Shown piece by piece: positions 51,640 through 60,889 of a DNA stretch of 64,000 nucleotides. This DNA comes from JACMLD01 sp044227095 (GTDB lineage: Bacteria > Bacteroidota > Bacteroidia > Chitinophagales > Chitinophagaceae). The stretch is from positions 1,426,001 to 1,490,000 of the forward strand of contig JBGAFV010000001.1 in the NCBI GenBank assembly GCA_044227095.1, in the 5' to 3' direction. The translations under genes and the position numbers were made by a program. Under the pieces are notes generated by a model. That model ran no database searches. It worked only from the letters and a program-made list of their open reading frames with translations, and was not told the DNA's origin. How positions within the stretch are numbered: the first letter of the stretch is position 1; each line of letters opens with the position of its first letter.

Positions 51640-52917
51640 TCAAATTACAACTAATTCATAAAAATCTGACGGAACAAAATATTTATTGGCAAGCTCCTGC
51701 AAATCTTTAGCGGTAACTGATTTAATGGTATTTACAGAATCATAAAAATAAGTTTCGGGAAGCCCGTTCAGGATTGTGTTTTTCCATTTGGCGATAATGT
51801 GAAAAGGTCCGTCAAGATCTCCCAATACAGAACCCAACATGTAATTTTTAACCAACAGCAGCTCTTCATCGCTTACGGGTTTGTTGCGCAATATTTCCAT
51901 TTCTTTATACACTTCCTGTATGGTTGCTTCACAAACATCCCTTCCCGCCTCTGTGCTTATTAGCCATCCGCTTTCGTGTATATGATTGAGTATATAACTA
52001 TGTATGCCATAGGTATACCCTTTGTCTTCACGTATATTGCTCATTAACCTTGAGCCAAAAAATCCACCGAACAAATTATTCAATACAGTGGCTTTTGTAA
52101 AATCCGGATGATGACGGTTAGGAAAAATTCTGCCCATGCGTATAGAACCCTGTACACCTTCATCGTCATTCATCACCCTGTATTTTTTTTCTGTTGCTGC
52201 TGTTATAAGATGTTGTTTTTCTGCAGCAATGTTTGCTACAGGCAGCTGACCAAAATTTTTATTTAATTGCTGTTCTATATTCTTTGGCAGTTTGCCCGCT
52301 ACAAAAATGATGAACTTGCTTTGCTGGTAATATTGAGCGTAATAAGATTGAAGGGTTGATCGGTTAAGGGCATCGTAAGCTGCTGCACTGCTGTATTTGC
52401 CATAAGGATGATTGATGCCATAGATATATTCATCAATAAGACGGCCGGCAACAAACTCACTCTTTTTTAAATTTACTGCAAGACGCTGTTTGTTATTTTG
52501 CTTGTACAACTGCAATTCATCTTCCGGAAAAACAGAATCTCTTATGATTTCATTTACAACAGGCAATAAATGTTCTGTGTGTTTGCTTAAACAATGCAGC
52601 GATATAGTAGCCGTTTCGTTATAGCATGCACGGTTAAGATAAGCGCCATAAAATTCAAAATGCTCGTTTATTTCAAAAGCTGTCTTTGAAGATGTGCCGT
52701 TTTTCAATAAGAAATTAACAGTAGCAGCTACAAGATTTTGTTCTTCGTGCCAGTTACCTGCAAAAAATACCCATTCTGCCTGCAGCACTTCTTCTGCACC
52801 AGCATCTATGGCATATACTTCTATACCATTATCCAGAATGAATTTATTGTATGGCTTAAGTTGTAAACTAAAATCTATTGCATCTTTAATAGGCGGAGCT
52901 ATAGTTCTGTTCAGCAT
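51640..52917 (-). CDS. M16-family peptidase-like protein, inactive subunit
   Basis: The ATG at 52917 gives 425 residues; a TTG five codons earlier is less likely. The fold is clear (FILDNGIEVYAID, FGGFFGSRLMSNIREDKGYTYGIHS near 290-315, and QEVYKEMEILRNKPVSDEELLLVKNYMLGS), but the HxxEH zinc motif is missing: the equivalent region reads ATVNFLLKNGTSSKTAFE. The conserved Arg/Tyr of the C-terminal half, which binds substrate in two-component M16B enzymes, is kept. With the active partner upstream it fits the alpha-type subunit of a heterodimer. Confidence 0.9.
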   Translation of the reverse strand: MLNRTIAPPIKDAIDFSLQLKPYNKFILDNGIEVYAIDAGAEEVLQAEWVFFAGNWHEEQNLVAATVNFLLKNGTSSKTAFEINEHFEFYGAYLNRACYNETATISLHCLSKHTEHLLPVVNEIIRDSVFPEDELQLYKQNNKQRLAVNLKKSEFVAGRLIDEYIYGINHPYGKYSSAAAYDALNRSTLQSYYAQYYQQSKFIIFVAGKLPKNIEQQLNKNFGQLPVANIAAEKQHLITAATEKKYRVMNDDEGVQGSIRMGRIFPNRHHPDFTKATVLNNLFGGFFGSRLMSNIREDKGYTYGIHSYILNHIHESGWLISTEAGRDVCEATIQEVYKEMEILRNKPVSDEELLLVKNYMLGSVLGDLDGPFHIIAKWKNTILNGLPETYFYDSVNTIKSVTAKDLQELANKYFVPSDFYELVVI

Positions 52918-52964
52918 AATCTTTATTGGCAAAAGCGCATAATAATGTGCTTCTGCTTTCGGTT

Positions 52965-54203
52965 TTAATTTTCTGCGTAATAATAAATGGTATTGCAGGC
53001 ATTAGCGTTAAAAATCTCTTCTGCATACCTTTTAATGTCTTCTCGTGTAATGGAATGGTATTTGTTCAGCTCTTCATTAATTAAACCTGCATTGCCAAGC
53101 AGTTCGTAAGTAGCAAGGCTGCTTGCACGGTTCATAACGCTCATGTCTTCAAACGCCAGTGCTGCTTCTGTTTTATTTTTTACTTTTTGCAATTCTTTTT
53201 CATCTACTAATGTGGTTTTCATTTTTTCTACTTCTGCTACCACGGCTTTGTCTGCGTCTTCCATTTTTACACCTTTTACCAGTTTGCCCTCTATGGTAAG
53301 CAGGCCGGCATCTGTACTTCCAAAATGATAACAATCTATGTTGCTGAACAACTTTTGCTCTTTAACCAATGCCTGGTAAAGTCTTGAAGAGCCGCCGCCG
53401 CTTAAAATATCTGTTATCAATTCTGCGGCATAGTAGCCATCGTCAAGCCTGTCTTTCATGTGCCAGCATTTATACAATGCATCAATTGGCACATTGGCTT
53501 TTATTATTTCTTTTCGTGCGGCAGTTTGTGTAGGTTCTGTTGGCAACTGGCGATTGTATTTCTCTCCGGCAGGAATATTGCCAAACCATTTTTCTGCAAG
53601 TTCTTTAACCAGTGCAGTGGTAGTATTGCCTGCCACAACAAGTATGGCGTTTGCCGGGCAATAGTGTTTAAAGAAAAATTGTTTTACATCGCCAATGGTT
53701 GCTTTTTCTATATGGCTAAGTTCTTTGCCAATGGTTTGCCAGCGGTAAGGATGCACTGTATAAGCAAGCTCACGCATTTTAAACCAAACATCACCGTAAG
53801 GTTTGTTTATATAATGCTCTTTAAATTCTTCCATAACTACTTTGCGCTGTACTTCCAGGCTTTTTTTACTGAAAGCAAGGCTTAGCATACGATCACTTTC
53901 CAGCCAGAAAGCAGTTTCAATATTTTCTGCCGGAAGCTGGCAATAATAATTAGTGAGATCATTAGTAGTGTAAGCATTGTTTTCTCCGCCCGCAAGCTGC
54001 AGCGGCTCGTCGTAAGAAGGAATGTGTTTGCTACCGCCGAACATCAGGTGCTCAAACAAATGCGCAAATCCTGTTTTGGAGGGATCTTCATCACGTGCGC
54101 CCACATCGTACATTACATTTACTACTACCATGGGTGTAGAACTGTCTTCGTGCACCAAAACCCTTAACCCGTTACCAAGAATGAATTTATCGTATTGAAT
54201 CAT
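52965..54203 (-). CDS. M16-family zinc peptidase, active subunit
   Basis: A 412-residue M16B peptidase. FILGNGLRVLVHEDSSTPMVVVNVMYDVGARDE, then HLFEH (residues 48-52), the inverted zinc motif with His48, Glu51, His52, and the downstream glutamate region MEEFKEHYINKPYGD. GGENNAYTTNDLTNYYCQLP is typical. No signal peptide is visible, so cytosolic or exported by another route. First of a pair (47 bp gap) with a catalytically dead partner; together they probably degrade short peptides in a closed chamber. Confidence 0.94.
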   Translation of the reverse strand: MIQYDKFILGNGLRVLVHEDSSTPMVVVNVMYDVGARDEDPSKTGFAHLFEHLMFGGSKHIPSYDEPLQLAGGENNAYTTNDLTNYYCQLPAENIETAFWLESDRMLSLAFSKKSLEVQRKVVMEEFKEHYINKPYGDVWFKMRELAYTVHPYRWQTIGKELSHIEKATIGDVKQFFFKHYCPANAILVVAGNTTTALVKELAEKWFGNIPAGEKYNRQLPTEPTQTAARKEIIKANVPIDALYKCWHMKDRLDDGYYAAELITDILSGGGSSRLYQALVKEQKLFSNIDCYHFGSTDAGLLTIEGKLVKGVKMEDADKAVVAEVEKMKTTLVDEKELQKVKNKTEAALAFEDMSVMNRASSLATYELLGNAGLINEELNKYHSITREDIKRYAEEIFNANACNTIYYYAEN

Positions 54204-54350
54204 ATTTTCTTTTGAAGAGACGGCAAGTTATACCTTTTTGCCCTTTTGGAACGTCCAAATTAAACAAGTATAACAATGTTTGTACAGAACTTGTTCTGCG
54301 CCAGGAAGGAATTTAAATAACAGTGGCTATAACAATGCGGCAATGATAAC

Positions 54351-55559
54351 TCAGAGAATGCTTTTAACTTTTAATGTAAGCATTATTGGTTCTCCTTTAC
54401 GGTATACCAGTATTTTTACTTTTTCTCCTGTGCTCTGAAGAATGGTTTTGTAAGACTGTATATTTTTAGTGAAGTTATTGTTTACGGCCATAATTATATC
54501 TTCTGGCAAAAAGCCGGCCTTTTCTGCAGGAGAATCTTTCATTACATCAGTTATTACAACTTCGTTGTTTATTACATAAAAATTGAGGCCTGTATAGGAG
54601 TAATCAAAGAAATCGCGGTAATGGCTATTAGGTGTTATATAAATATCTCTTTTTTCATAGTTAAGGATAACATTAAACCGGCGCAGCAAATCGTTTCCTA
54701 TTAATCCGCCGAGGTATGGATATGAAGTAACATTAAACTCATCATCAAAAATATAAGCCGGAACATTTTTAAAACGATAAGGCCCCAGCCGGAAATATTT
54801 TGCAACAGTTAGCTGCATCTGTTTTTTTCCTCCCAACCCTTCTACCTGTGTGGCTACTTTTTTTCTTTTTGGGCTAAACAATGTACTGTCTTCTACAAAA
54901 TCTGTAGACAGCAGCAAGCAAAGCCCTGCGCCTGTATCAAAATAAAATCTCGCCATCCGGTCTTTATCATCTGTTATCCTTGCGCTTTGAATTAATAAGT
55001 TTACCAGTAATGGCTTCAGTAAAAAACCGCCCTTAGGATATTTCATAGAACCCTTTGAGTATACCTGTATCAGCAGGCTATCATAATTAATCTTTACAAT
55101 ATAGCGGTTAAAGAAACTATAGCCGATAATGCCATCAATATGTTCGCCATAAACACTGGTAAGAATATCGTAATCGTTGATGTGAAAATTGAGGCTGTCT
55201 ACCGTAATGCCAGGAAGTTTTAAAGTGTTGTTGTAAGAGAAATTTACCTTACGTATGCCCGCAATTCCCCTGATGGTTTTGTCTGACATAGAATTGGGGA
55301 GGTTGAGTTGCGCCACAGTTACCGAGTCAAGTGAAATACCACCACTTCCTGTATCAAGTATAAAATTGAGCGAGTCTTTAATATTATTTAAAGTGCCTTT
55401 TATAATGATTACACCACCGCTAAATTGTCTAAAATGAAAACTGGTTAATAATTTGGAGGAGGGTTGTACAAATTCTTCCTGTGCCTGTGAAAAAGAAGGC
55501 AATGTCATAAACAACAGCAATACAGGTATCAAAATACAATCGTTACGTCTCACTCTCAT
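54351..55559 (-). CDS. Exported retroviral-type aspartyl protease with PDZ domain
   Basis: A 402-residue protein with a signal peptide (about 1-25, ending FSQA). Two aspartyl-protease halves each carry the D-T-G triad: Asp69 in FILDTGSGG and Asp208 in FYFDTGAGL; each is followed by a hydrophobic-hydrophobic-Gly segment (DGIIGYSFFN, LGGLIGNDLLR). A PDZ domain (about 305-395) includes VVITDVMKDSPAEKAGFLPEDIIMAVNN. This DTG-DTG-PDZ architecture is common in Bacteroidota. Substrate unknown. Upstream neighbour on the same strand is separated by a 364-bp gap and a terminator. Confidence 0.88.
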   Translation of the reverse strand: MRVRRNDCILIPVLLLFMTLPSFSQAQEEFVQPSSKLLTSFHFRQFSGGVIIIKGTLNNIKDSLNFILDTGSGGISLDSVTVAQLNLPNSMSDKTIRGIAGIRKVNFSYNNTLKLPGITVDSLNFHINDYDILTSVYGEHIDGIIGYSFFNRYIVKINYDSLLIQVYSKGSMKYPKGGFLLKPLLVNLLIQSARITDDKDRMARFYFDTGAGLCLLLSTDFVEDSTLFSPKRKKVATQVEGLGGKKQMQLTVAKYFRLGPYRFKNVPAYIFDDEFNVTSYPYLGGLIGNDLLRRFNVILNYEKRDIYITPNSHYRDFFDYSYTGLNFYVINNEVVITDVMKDSPAEKAGFLPEDIIMAVNNNFTKNIQSYKTILQSTGEKVKILVYRKGEPIMLTLKVKSIL

Positions 55560-55923
55560 GCAGTTTGTTAGTAAATATCGGGTTAGTATTTTTTACATTG
55601 CTGTAATGAATAACTAATACCACTACCAATTTACAAAAAGCATTACAATAAACACGCACCGTTTGTGTAGAAAAATGAAATAATGGAAGCCGTATAAAGT
55701 TTTCTAAGCAGGGTATAGTTGCAGCTTGTTGGCAAATACCTGCTGTTTGAAGGTTTATAGCTGAAGCTGGTACGTTTGAAACCGGGTGTTGGGGCGTATA
55801 AAATTTTTTTAAAAAAAGTTCTTTTTTTTCAGCAAATCTTTTAAAAGGCAACGGTACAGCTAAAATTGCCGTACCGTTTTATGTATGTAAGTTAAAGGTG
55901 TGAAGAGCGATAAATAAATTCTT
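55560..55923. other. Intergenic region, only a terminator seen
   Basis: An open frame of about 100 codons here (55543-55851, minus) overlaps the protease start, has poor composition and is not taken as a gene. Apart from the hairpin at 55850-55880 nothing was recognised. Confidence 0.5.
55850..55880 (-). terminator. Terminator of the PepSY-like gene
   Basis: Stem AACGGTAC (55850-55857) / GTACCGTT (55871-55878), 13-base loop, followed on the minus strand by GCCTTTT. It lies 44 bp after the stop at 55924. Confidence 0.65.
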
Positions 55924-56352
55924 TTATAGTTTTTTATATTTTTCTGTCACTTCTATATTCCTGGCGTTATCAACTTTTACAGTTGTCCAGTTTTTTGCAT
56001 CTTCTAGTTTAACGAAATAGTTTACTTCGTCTCCAACGATATATTCTGTAACACCAAAAATTGTTTTATCAGCAAATTTCTTTTTAAGCTTGCATTGAAT
56101 GTCTATTGGTAATTGTCCGGCAGAATAATAACGGCGTGAGCTGATGAAGTTACCTTCATCATCATACTTAACAAACGAACTGATGCCATGTTGTGTAAAC
56201 TTTACTGTATAAACATCCGGTGCGTCTGTCCATTCAACATTTTCTGCTCCAACAAATGTTGCTTTAAATGCGTTCAGGGCTTTTTCTGGTGTACCTGCAA
56301 AAGAACTTGCTGCTATAAGAAGAACGAGTGAAGACAATAATACTTTTTTCAT
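55924..56352 (-). CDS. Periplasmic PepSY-like protein
   Basis: A 142-residue protein with a signal peptide (MKKVLLSSLVLLIAASSFAG). The mature part, PEKALNAFKATFVGAENVEWTDAPDVYTVKFTQ...FVKYDDEGNFISSRRYY, has the alternating pattern of putative beta-lactamase-inhibitor-like/PepSY proteins: a helix followed by a sheet with W-x-x-x-x-x-x-Y-x-V-x-F. Two half-repeats seem present (a second begins around LKKKFADKTIFGVTEYI). Role unknown; similar proteins are often highly expressed secreted products. It has its own promoter and terminator. Confidence 0.78.
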   Translation of the reverse strand: MKKVLLSSLVLLIAASSFAGTPEKALNAFKATFVGAENVEWTDAPDVYTVKFTQHGISSFVKYDDEGNFISSRRYYSAGQLPIDIQCKLKKKFADKTIFGVTEYIVGDEVNYFVKLEDAKNWTTVKVDNARNIEVTEKYKKL

Positions 56353-56397
56353 GGCTTTGCTTTTTTAAATTGATTTGATAAGGATAAGATGACAAAC

Positions 56398-56428
56398 CAA
56401 AAATAGCATTCCACAATACCTATGTCAA
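56398..56428 (-). promoter_or_regulatory. Bacteroidota-type promoter of the PepSY-like gene
   Basis: Minus strand: TTG (56428-56426), 20 bases, TATTTTTG (56405-56398), full match. The leader to the ATG at 56352 is about 40 nt. Confidence 0.65.
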
Positions 56429-56599
56429 TACAATTGGTAGTACTGGTATTAACACGATAAGATATGAAAACAAGTTATCCTGAAACATATTTGCATTGAA
56501 ATTTTACGCAGCCTGAAATACAGTGCCACAGCAACTTTCAGCCATGTTGCATGTAAATTGTGATCCCTGCGTTAACCCTCTGTTAAAGTGGAAATGTGA

Positions 56600-56626
56600 T
56601 TGCTTCATGATAATTATGCATCTTTG
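56600..56626 (+). promoter_or_regulatory. Possible promoter of the PLP-enzyme gene
   Basis: TTG (56600-56602), 16 bases, CATCTTTG (56619-56626), seven of eight -7 positions; spacing a little short. The ATG follows 25 bases later. Confidence 0.35.
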
Positions 56627-56651
56627 CACTCTTAATTAAATACAACATAAT

Positions 56652-57791
56652 ATGAAACTGGCCACAAAGTTTATACATGCAGGAGCAGAACCAGATCCTT
56701 CTACCGGTGCTATTATGACACCGATATATCAAACATCTACTTATGTACAGGAAGCGCCTGGTAAAAACAAAGGTTTTGAATACGCACGTTCTCAAAATCC
56801 TACCCGCAAAGCACTGGAAGAAGCATTGGCAATAATAGAAAATGGAAAATATGGTTTGGCCTTTAGCAGTGGCGTGGCAGCAACAGATGCAGTAATAAAA
56901 TTGCTTGAGCCAGGGGATGAAGTAATTGCGGGTAACGATATGTATGGCGGAACTTACCGCTTGTTTACAAAAGTGTTTGAGAAGTTTGGTATAAAATTTA
57001 TTTATGTTGACACTACAAATCCTGCCAATATAAATGCTGCTATAACGGCAAGCACTAAGCTAATATGGCTGGAAACACCTACCAACCCATTAATGAACAT
57101 AACAGATATTGAAGCTGTAACAAACCTTGCAAAAAAGCAAAAAATTATTGTTTGCGTAGACAATACGTTTGCTTCTCCTTACCTGCAAAACCCGCTTGAT
57201 TTAGGTGCTGATATTGTAATGCATTCTTCTACCAAATACCTCGGTGGTCACAGCGATACCATACAAGGTGCCCTTGTAATGAACGATAAGGATCTTAGGG
57301 AGAAACTGTATTTTATACAAAAAAGTTGTGGTGCGGTGCCTGGCCCAATGGATTGTTTTTTAGTATTGCGTGGAATAAAAACATTGCATGTGCGCATGAA
57401 ACAGCATTGCGAGAACGGAACAGTTATAGCCAATTGGTTGCGCAAACATCCAAAAGTGGCAAAGGTGTACTGGCCCGGTTTTGAAGACAGCCACAACTTT
57501 GCTATAGCCAAAAAGCAAATGCGTGGCTTTGGCGGCATGATTAGCTTTGAACTGAAGGACAATAGTACCGACGCTGCAATGAAAGTGTTGTCTTCTACAA
57601 AAGTATTCTCACTGGCAGAAAGCCTGGGTGGAGTGGAATCGCTTATTAATCACCCGGCATCAATGACGCATGCATCTATACCCAGGGAAGAAAGAATTAA
57701 AAATGGATTGAGCGATTCATTAATAAGGCTGAGTGTTGGTATTGAAGATGCGGATGATTTAATAGCAGATTTGCAACAGGCAATTGGCTAA
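56652..57791 (+). CDS. Cys/Met-metabolism PLP enzyme (cystathionine gamma-synthase / lyase type)
   Basis: A 379-residue fold-type I PLP enzyme. TKFIHAGAEPDPSTGAIMTPIYQTSTYVQ, YARSQNPTRKALE, FSSGVAATDAV, PLP lysine Lys195 in MHSSTKYLGGHSD, and SLGGVESLINHPASMTHASIP are all diagnostic. Sequence alone does not separate cystathionine gamma-synthase (metB), beta-lyase (metC) and gamma-lyase. Cytoplasmic, sulfur amino-acid interconversion. Followed 19 bp later by the TIGR02757 gene, likely same transcript. Confidence 0.93.
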   Translation: MKLATKFIHAGAEPDPSTGAIMTPIYQTSTYVQEAPGKNKGFEYARSQNPTRKALEEALAIIENGKYGLAFSSGVAATDAVIKLLEPGDEVIAGNDMYGGTYRLFTKVFEKFGIKFIYVDTTNPANINAAITASTKLIWLETPTNPLMNITDIEAVTNLAKKQKIIVCVDNTFASPYLQNPLDLGADIVMHSSTKYLGGHSDTIQGALVMNDKDLREKLYFIQKSCGAVPGPMDCFLVLRGIKTLHVRMKQHCENGTVIANWLRKHPKVAKVYWPGFEDSHNFAIAKKQMRGFGGMISFELKDNSTDAAMKVLSSTKVFSLAESLGGVESLINHPASMTHASIPREERIKNGLSDSLIRLSVGIEDADDLIADLQQAIG

Positions 57792-57810
57792 TGATAAACC
57801 AGGATGGTTG

Positions 57811-58590
57811 ATGAAAATAAACGAAGAGAAACTGAAAGATTTTCTTGACAGGAAAACAGCAGAATACAACCGGCCTTCTTTTATAGATAACGATCCTGTT
57901 TGTATACCGCATCTGTTTACCAAACAGCAAGACATAGAAATTGCAGGGTTGTTTGCTGCATTGTTTGCCTGGGGAAATCGTACTACTATTATCAATAAAA
58001 CAAAAGAACTAATGGGGCTGATGGATAATCAGCCTTATGCTTTTTGTATTAACCATACAGATGCAGAACTGAAAAAGCTTTTGCATTTTAAACACAGAAC
58101 ATTTAACACAACCGATCTTCTTTATTTTTTATTATTCTTAAAACACCATTATACAGTTAGCAAGAGCCTTGAAACCGCTTTTAGCCAGTGGATAGGCAAA
58201 AAAGATGAAAACACAGAACAGGCCCTCAATGGTTTTCATCATTATTTTTTTTCTTTACAGGATGCACCGCTAAGAACACGCAAGCATATTGCATCTCCGC
58301 AAAAAAATTCTACCTGTAAAAGACTAAACATGTATTTGCGGTGGATGGTGCGCAAAGATAAAAATGGTGTTGATTTTGGCATCTGGCAAACGATTAACCC
58401 ATCTCAGTTAGTTTGTCCTATAGATGTGCATGTGGCAAGAGTGGCAAAGCGCTTTAATTTATTAGAGCGCAAAGCACTCGACTGGCAAGCTGCTGTTGAA
58501 CTTACAAATTACCTTAAGCTTTTAGATAAGAAAGATCCGGTTAAATATGATTTTGCTTTGTTTGGGCTTGGAGCTATAGAAAAATTCTGA
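57811..58590 (+). CDS. TIGR02757/DUF2400-family protein
   Basis: The ATG at 57811 (MKINEEKLKDFLDRKTAEYN) gives 259 residues; a TTG at 57784 overlaps the previous gene. Marks of the family: PSFIDNDPVCIPHLFTKQQDIEIAGLFAALFAWGNR, KRLNMYLRWMVRKD, GVDFGIW and CPIDVHVARVAKRFNLL. The last two recall HhH-type DNA glycosylase-like helices, but no activity is established. Its stop TGA touches the ATG of the next gene. Confidence 0.88.
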   Translation: MKINEEKLKDFLDRKTAEYNRPSFIDNDPVCIPHLFTKQQDIEIAGLFAALFAWGNRTTIINKTKELMGLMDNQPYAFCINHTDAELKKLLHFKHRTFNTTDLLYFLLFLKHHYTVSKSLETAFSQWIGKKDENTEQALNGFHHYFFSLQDAPLRTRKHIASPQKNSTCKRLNMYLRWMVRKDKNGVDFGIWQTINPSQLVCPIDVHVARVAKRFNLLERKALDWQAAVELTNYLKLLDKKDPVKYDFALFGLGAIEKF

Positions 58591-58914
58591 ATGGAAGATC
58601 AATCACTCATACAAATTATTAATGCAGAAATGGATTTGACATTGCCTGCAGACATGGCATTTCATGAAATGCGGTTGAATTTGCAGTCTATAGTGAACAA
58701 TCTTATCCAGAAAGATTTTCAGCAACTGGTAAATATTTTATACCGGGTAGATGTAAACGAAAGAAAATTAAAGTACCTGCTGCAGGAAAATGTGGGCGAA
58801 GATGCAGCAATGATTATTGCAGATTTAATTATAGAACGGCAGCTTGAAAAAATTAAAAGCCGCCAGCAGTTCAGGCAGAATGATGATGAAATAAGTAACG
58901 AAGAAAAATGGTAG
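58591..58914 (+). CDS. Small protein paired with the TIGR02757 gene
   Basis: A 107-residue, largely alpha-helical, acidic/hydrophilic protein without signal or membrane helix. It begins directly after the TGA of the preceding gene, so the two are co-translated. Opening MEDQSLIQIINAEMDLTLPADMAFHEM, then a helical region with QKDFQQLVNILYRVDVNERKLKYLLQ. I recall comparable short proteins in other Bacteroidota; no function known. Confidence 0.75.
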   Translation: MEDQSLIQIINAEMDLTLPADMAFHEMRLNLQSIVNNLIQKDFQQLVNILYRVDVNERKLKYLLQENVGEDAAMIIADLIIERQLEKIKSRQQFRQNDDEISNEEKW

Positions 58915-58989
58915 ACTATTAATATGAAAGTATGGGAAATGTGAAAAATGATAAATCCTTTCTCCAGCCTTAAGCCCCCACCTTACCAT

Positions 58990-59649
58990 CTATTTAAACA
59001 TTAGTTCCTGTACTTTCTCTTTGTCTTCTTTTTCTTTCTTTAGATCGAACATAGTTCCAAAAATCCTGTCCCAGATAGTGGTGCTTACGCCAAACCCTTT
59101 TTCCTGTTCTTTATAATGGTGCAGGTGGTGGTTGCGCCACAATGGCTTCATCCATTTAAAAGGCGGGTTCCATGCATGAATAGCGTAGTGCATGCTACCA
59201 TACATGAGATAGCCCAGCAGGAAACCGGGAAAAAACACAAATGCATTATTGCGCAAAACAAGGTATTGCAAAGAAAAAATAGCAGAAGCTAAAATAAGGC
59301 TTGGAACCGGCGGCATAAACAGCCTTTCCTTATCCCTCGGATATTCGTGGTGGTTAGCATGAATAATGTAAACAATCCGTTGTGCCCTTTCACTATGTGC
59401 AACATAATGAAAGGCGAAACGGTGCATCAGGTATTCAAACAATGTCCAGGAAATAAGGCCTGTAAAAAAAATGAGCAGGATGTAAGAAAATGTATAATCA
59501 ATTTTGGCAAAACTATAATACAGGCAAAGGATAATTGCAGGCAGGTACATACCCCAAATAACAAAGGGGTGTGTTTTAGTGAGCATTTCGAGGTACTGAT
59601 TTCTAAATATTCTTGCCTGCCCTTTATTATGAATTTTCTGAAGCTTCAT
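58990..59649 (-). CDS. Fatty acid hydroxylase/sterol desaturase superfamily membrane enzyme
   Basis: A 219-residue, four-helix membrane protein with the di-iron histidine clusters: EYLMHRFAFH (about residues 72-81), HANHHEYP (about 97-104), MHYAIH and NHHLHHYKEQEKGFGVSTTIWDRIFGT. The wording resembles fatty-acid 2-hydroxylase (Scs7/FA2H-like) without the cytochrome b5 domain. In sphingolipid-making Bacteroidota it could hydroxylate the acyl chain, but that is inference. Monocistronic. Confidence 0.88.
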   Translation of the reverse strand: MKLQKIHNKGQARIFRNQYLEMLTKTHPFVIWGMYLPAIILCLYYSFAKIDYTFSYILLIFFTGLISWTLFEYLMHRFAFHYVAHSERAQRIVYIIHANHHEYPRDKERLFMPPVPSLILASAIFSLQYLVLRNNAFVFFPGFLLGYLMYGSMHYAIHAWNPPFKWMKPLWRNHHLHHYKEQEKGFGVSTTIWDRIFGTMFDLKKEKEDKEKVQELMFK

Positions 59650-59667
59650 AAAACCTGTTTATCGGTA

Positions 59668-59675
59668 CAAAGATA
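59668..59675 (-). promoter_or_regulatory. Candidate -7 box of the hydroxylase gene
   Basis: Minus strand TATCTTTG, exact consensus, 18 bases before the ATG at 59649; no -33 TTG found. Confidence 0.45.
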
Positions 59676-59859
59676 GTAAATGAAAAAAAAAGTTGCGTTT
59701 TACCAGTTATACTGCATTCAGTTTTAATAAAAGGATAAAACCTTGTATACTATAGTGCTTCTACAAAGTTTGTACCATTGCAAAACGCTATAATTTGGTG
59801 CAATTAATTCCCTTTTTCAAAATTTACCCTGTTAAAATTTGTGCAGAAGAAGGAAGAAC

Positions 59860-59887
59860 TTGATAACAGGTAATTACATTATTTTTG
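59860..59887 (+). promoter_or_regulatory. Bacteroidota-type promoter of the deoxyhypusine-synthase-like gene
   Basis: TTG (59860-59862), 17 bases, TATTTTTG (59880-59887); the ATG follows 19 bases later. Confidence 0.65.
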
Positions 59888-59906
59888 CGCAAAATTAAAA
59901 CAGTAT

Positions 59907-60881
59907 ATGAGCAAAGGTCCCGTTTCTTCATTCATCCAGCATCACTATCGTCATTTCAATGCAGCGGCATTAATGGATGCAGCTAAAGGTTACGAAACCC
60001 ATTTGCTGGAAGGTGGTAAAATGATGGTAACGCTTGCCGGCGCTATGAGTACTGCAGAGTTGGGACTGTCTCTTGCAGAAATGATACGGCAGGATAAGAT
60101 TGCCATAATCAGTTGCACTGGCGCTAACCTCGAAGAAGATATCATGAACCTGGTAGCGCATAGTCATTATAAACGTGTACCCAATTACAGGGATCTTAGT
60201 CCGCAGGAAGAATGGGATCTGCTGGAAAATCATTACAACCGCGTTACCGATACATGCATACCCGAAGAAGAAGCTTTCAGGAGATTGCAGCAGCATATAC
60301 ATAAAATATGGAAAGACGCAGATACTAAAGGCGAAAGATATTTTCCGCACGAGTACATGTACAAAATGTTGCTCAGTGGTGTGCTGGAACAGTATTATGA
60401 AATAGATCCCAAAAACAGCTGGATGCTGGCAGCAGCACAAAAGAACATTCCTATTGTTGTACCAGGTTGGGAAGACAGTACCATGGGAAATATTTTTGCT
60501 TCTTATGTTATTAAGGGAGAATTAAAAGCTGTTACCATGAAGAGCGGTATAGAATATATGGTATGGCTGAGCGACTGGTATCGCAACAATTCATCTGGCA
60601 AAGGCGTTGGGTTTTTCCAGATAGGCGGTGGTATTGCTGGAGACTTCCCCATTTGCGTAGTACCAATGATGTACCAGGATCTTGAATGGCACGATGTTCC
60701 ATTCTGGAGTTACTTCTGCCAGATATCAGATTCAACTACTTCTTATGGTTCTTACAGCGGCGCTGTTCCCAATGAAAAAATAACCTGGGGCAAACTGGAT
60801 ATTAATACACCAAAGTTTATTGTAGAAAGCGATGCTACTATTGTGGCGCCGTTGATATTTGCGTGGATATTAGGATGGTAA
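59907..60881 (+). CDS. Deoxyhypusine synthase-like protein
   Basis: A 324-residue protein of the deoxyhypusine synthase fold: VTLAGAMSTAELGLSLAEMIR (NAD site), ISCTGANLEEDIMN, PIVVPGWEDSTMGN, FQIGGGIAGDFPICVVPMM and the C-terminal DSTTSYGSYSGAVPNEKITWGKLD. Lys296 in TWGK matches the lysine that carries the aminobutyl intermediate in the eukaryotic enzyme. Bacteria lack the eIF5A substrate, so the real role is open; spermidine-dependent homospermidine-type chemistry is a known option for bacterial relatives. Own promoter; no polyamine gene adjacent. Confidence 0.88.
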   Translation: MSKGPVSSFIQHHYRHFNAAALMDAAKGYETHLLEGGKMMVTLAGAMSTAELGLSLAEMIRQDKIAIISCTGANLEEDIMNLVAHSHYKRVPNYRDLSPQEEWDLLENHYNRVTDTCIPEEEAFRRLQQHIHKIWKDADTKGERYFPHEYMYKMLLSGVLEQYYEIDPKNSWMLAAAQKNIPIVVPGWEDSTMGNIFASYVIKGELKAVTMKSGIEYMVWLSDWYRNNSSGKGVGFFQIGGGIAGDFPICVVPMMYQDLEWHDVPFWSYFCQISDSTTSYGSYSGAVPNEKITWGKLDINTPKFIVESDATIVAPLIFAWILGW

Positions 60882-60889
60882 GAATTTTT

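Noticed and set aside
55543..55851. 102-codon frame upstream of the aspartyl protease
   Set aside because: It overlaps the protease start, has no signal, motif or good start context and unlikely composition.
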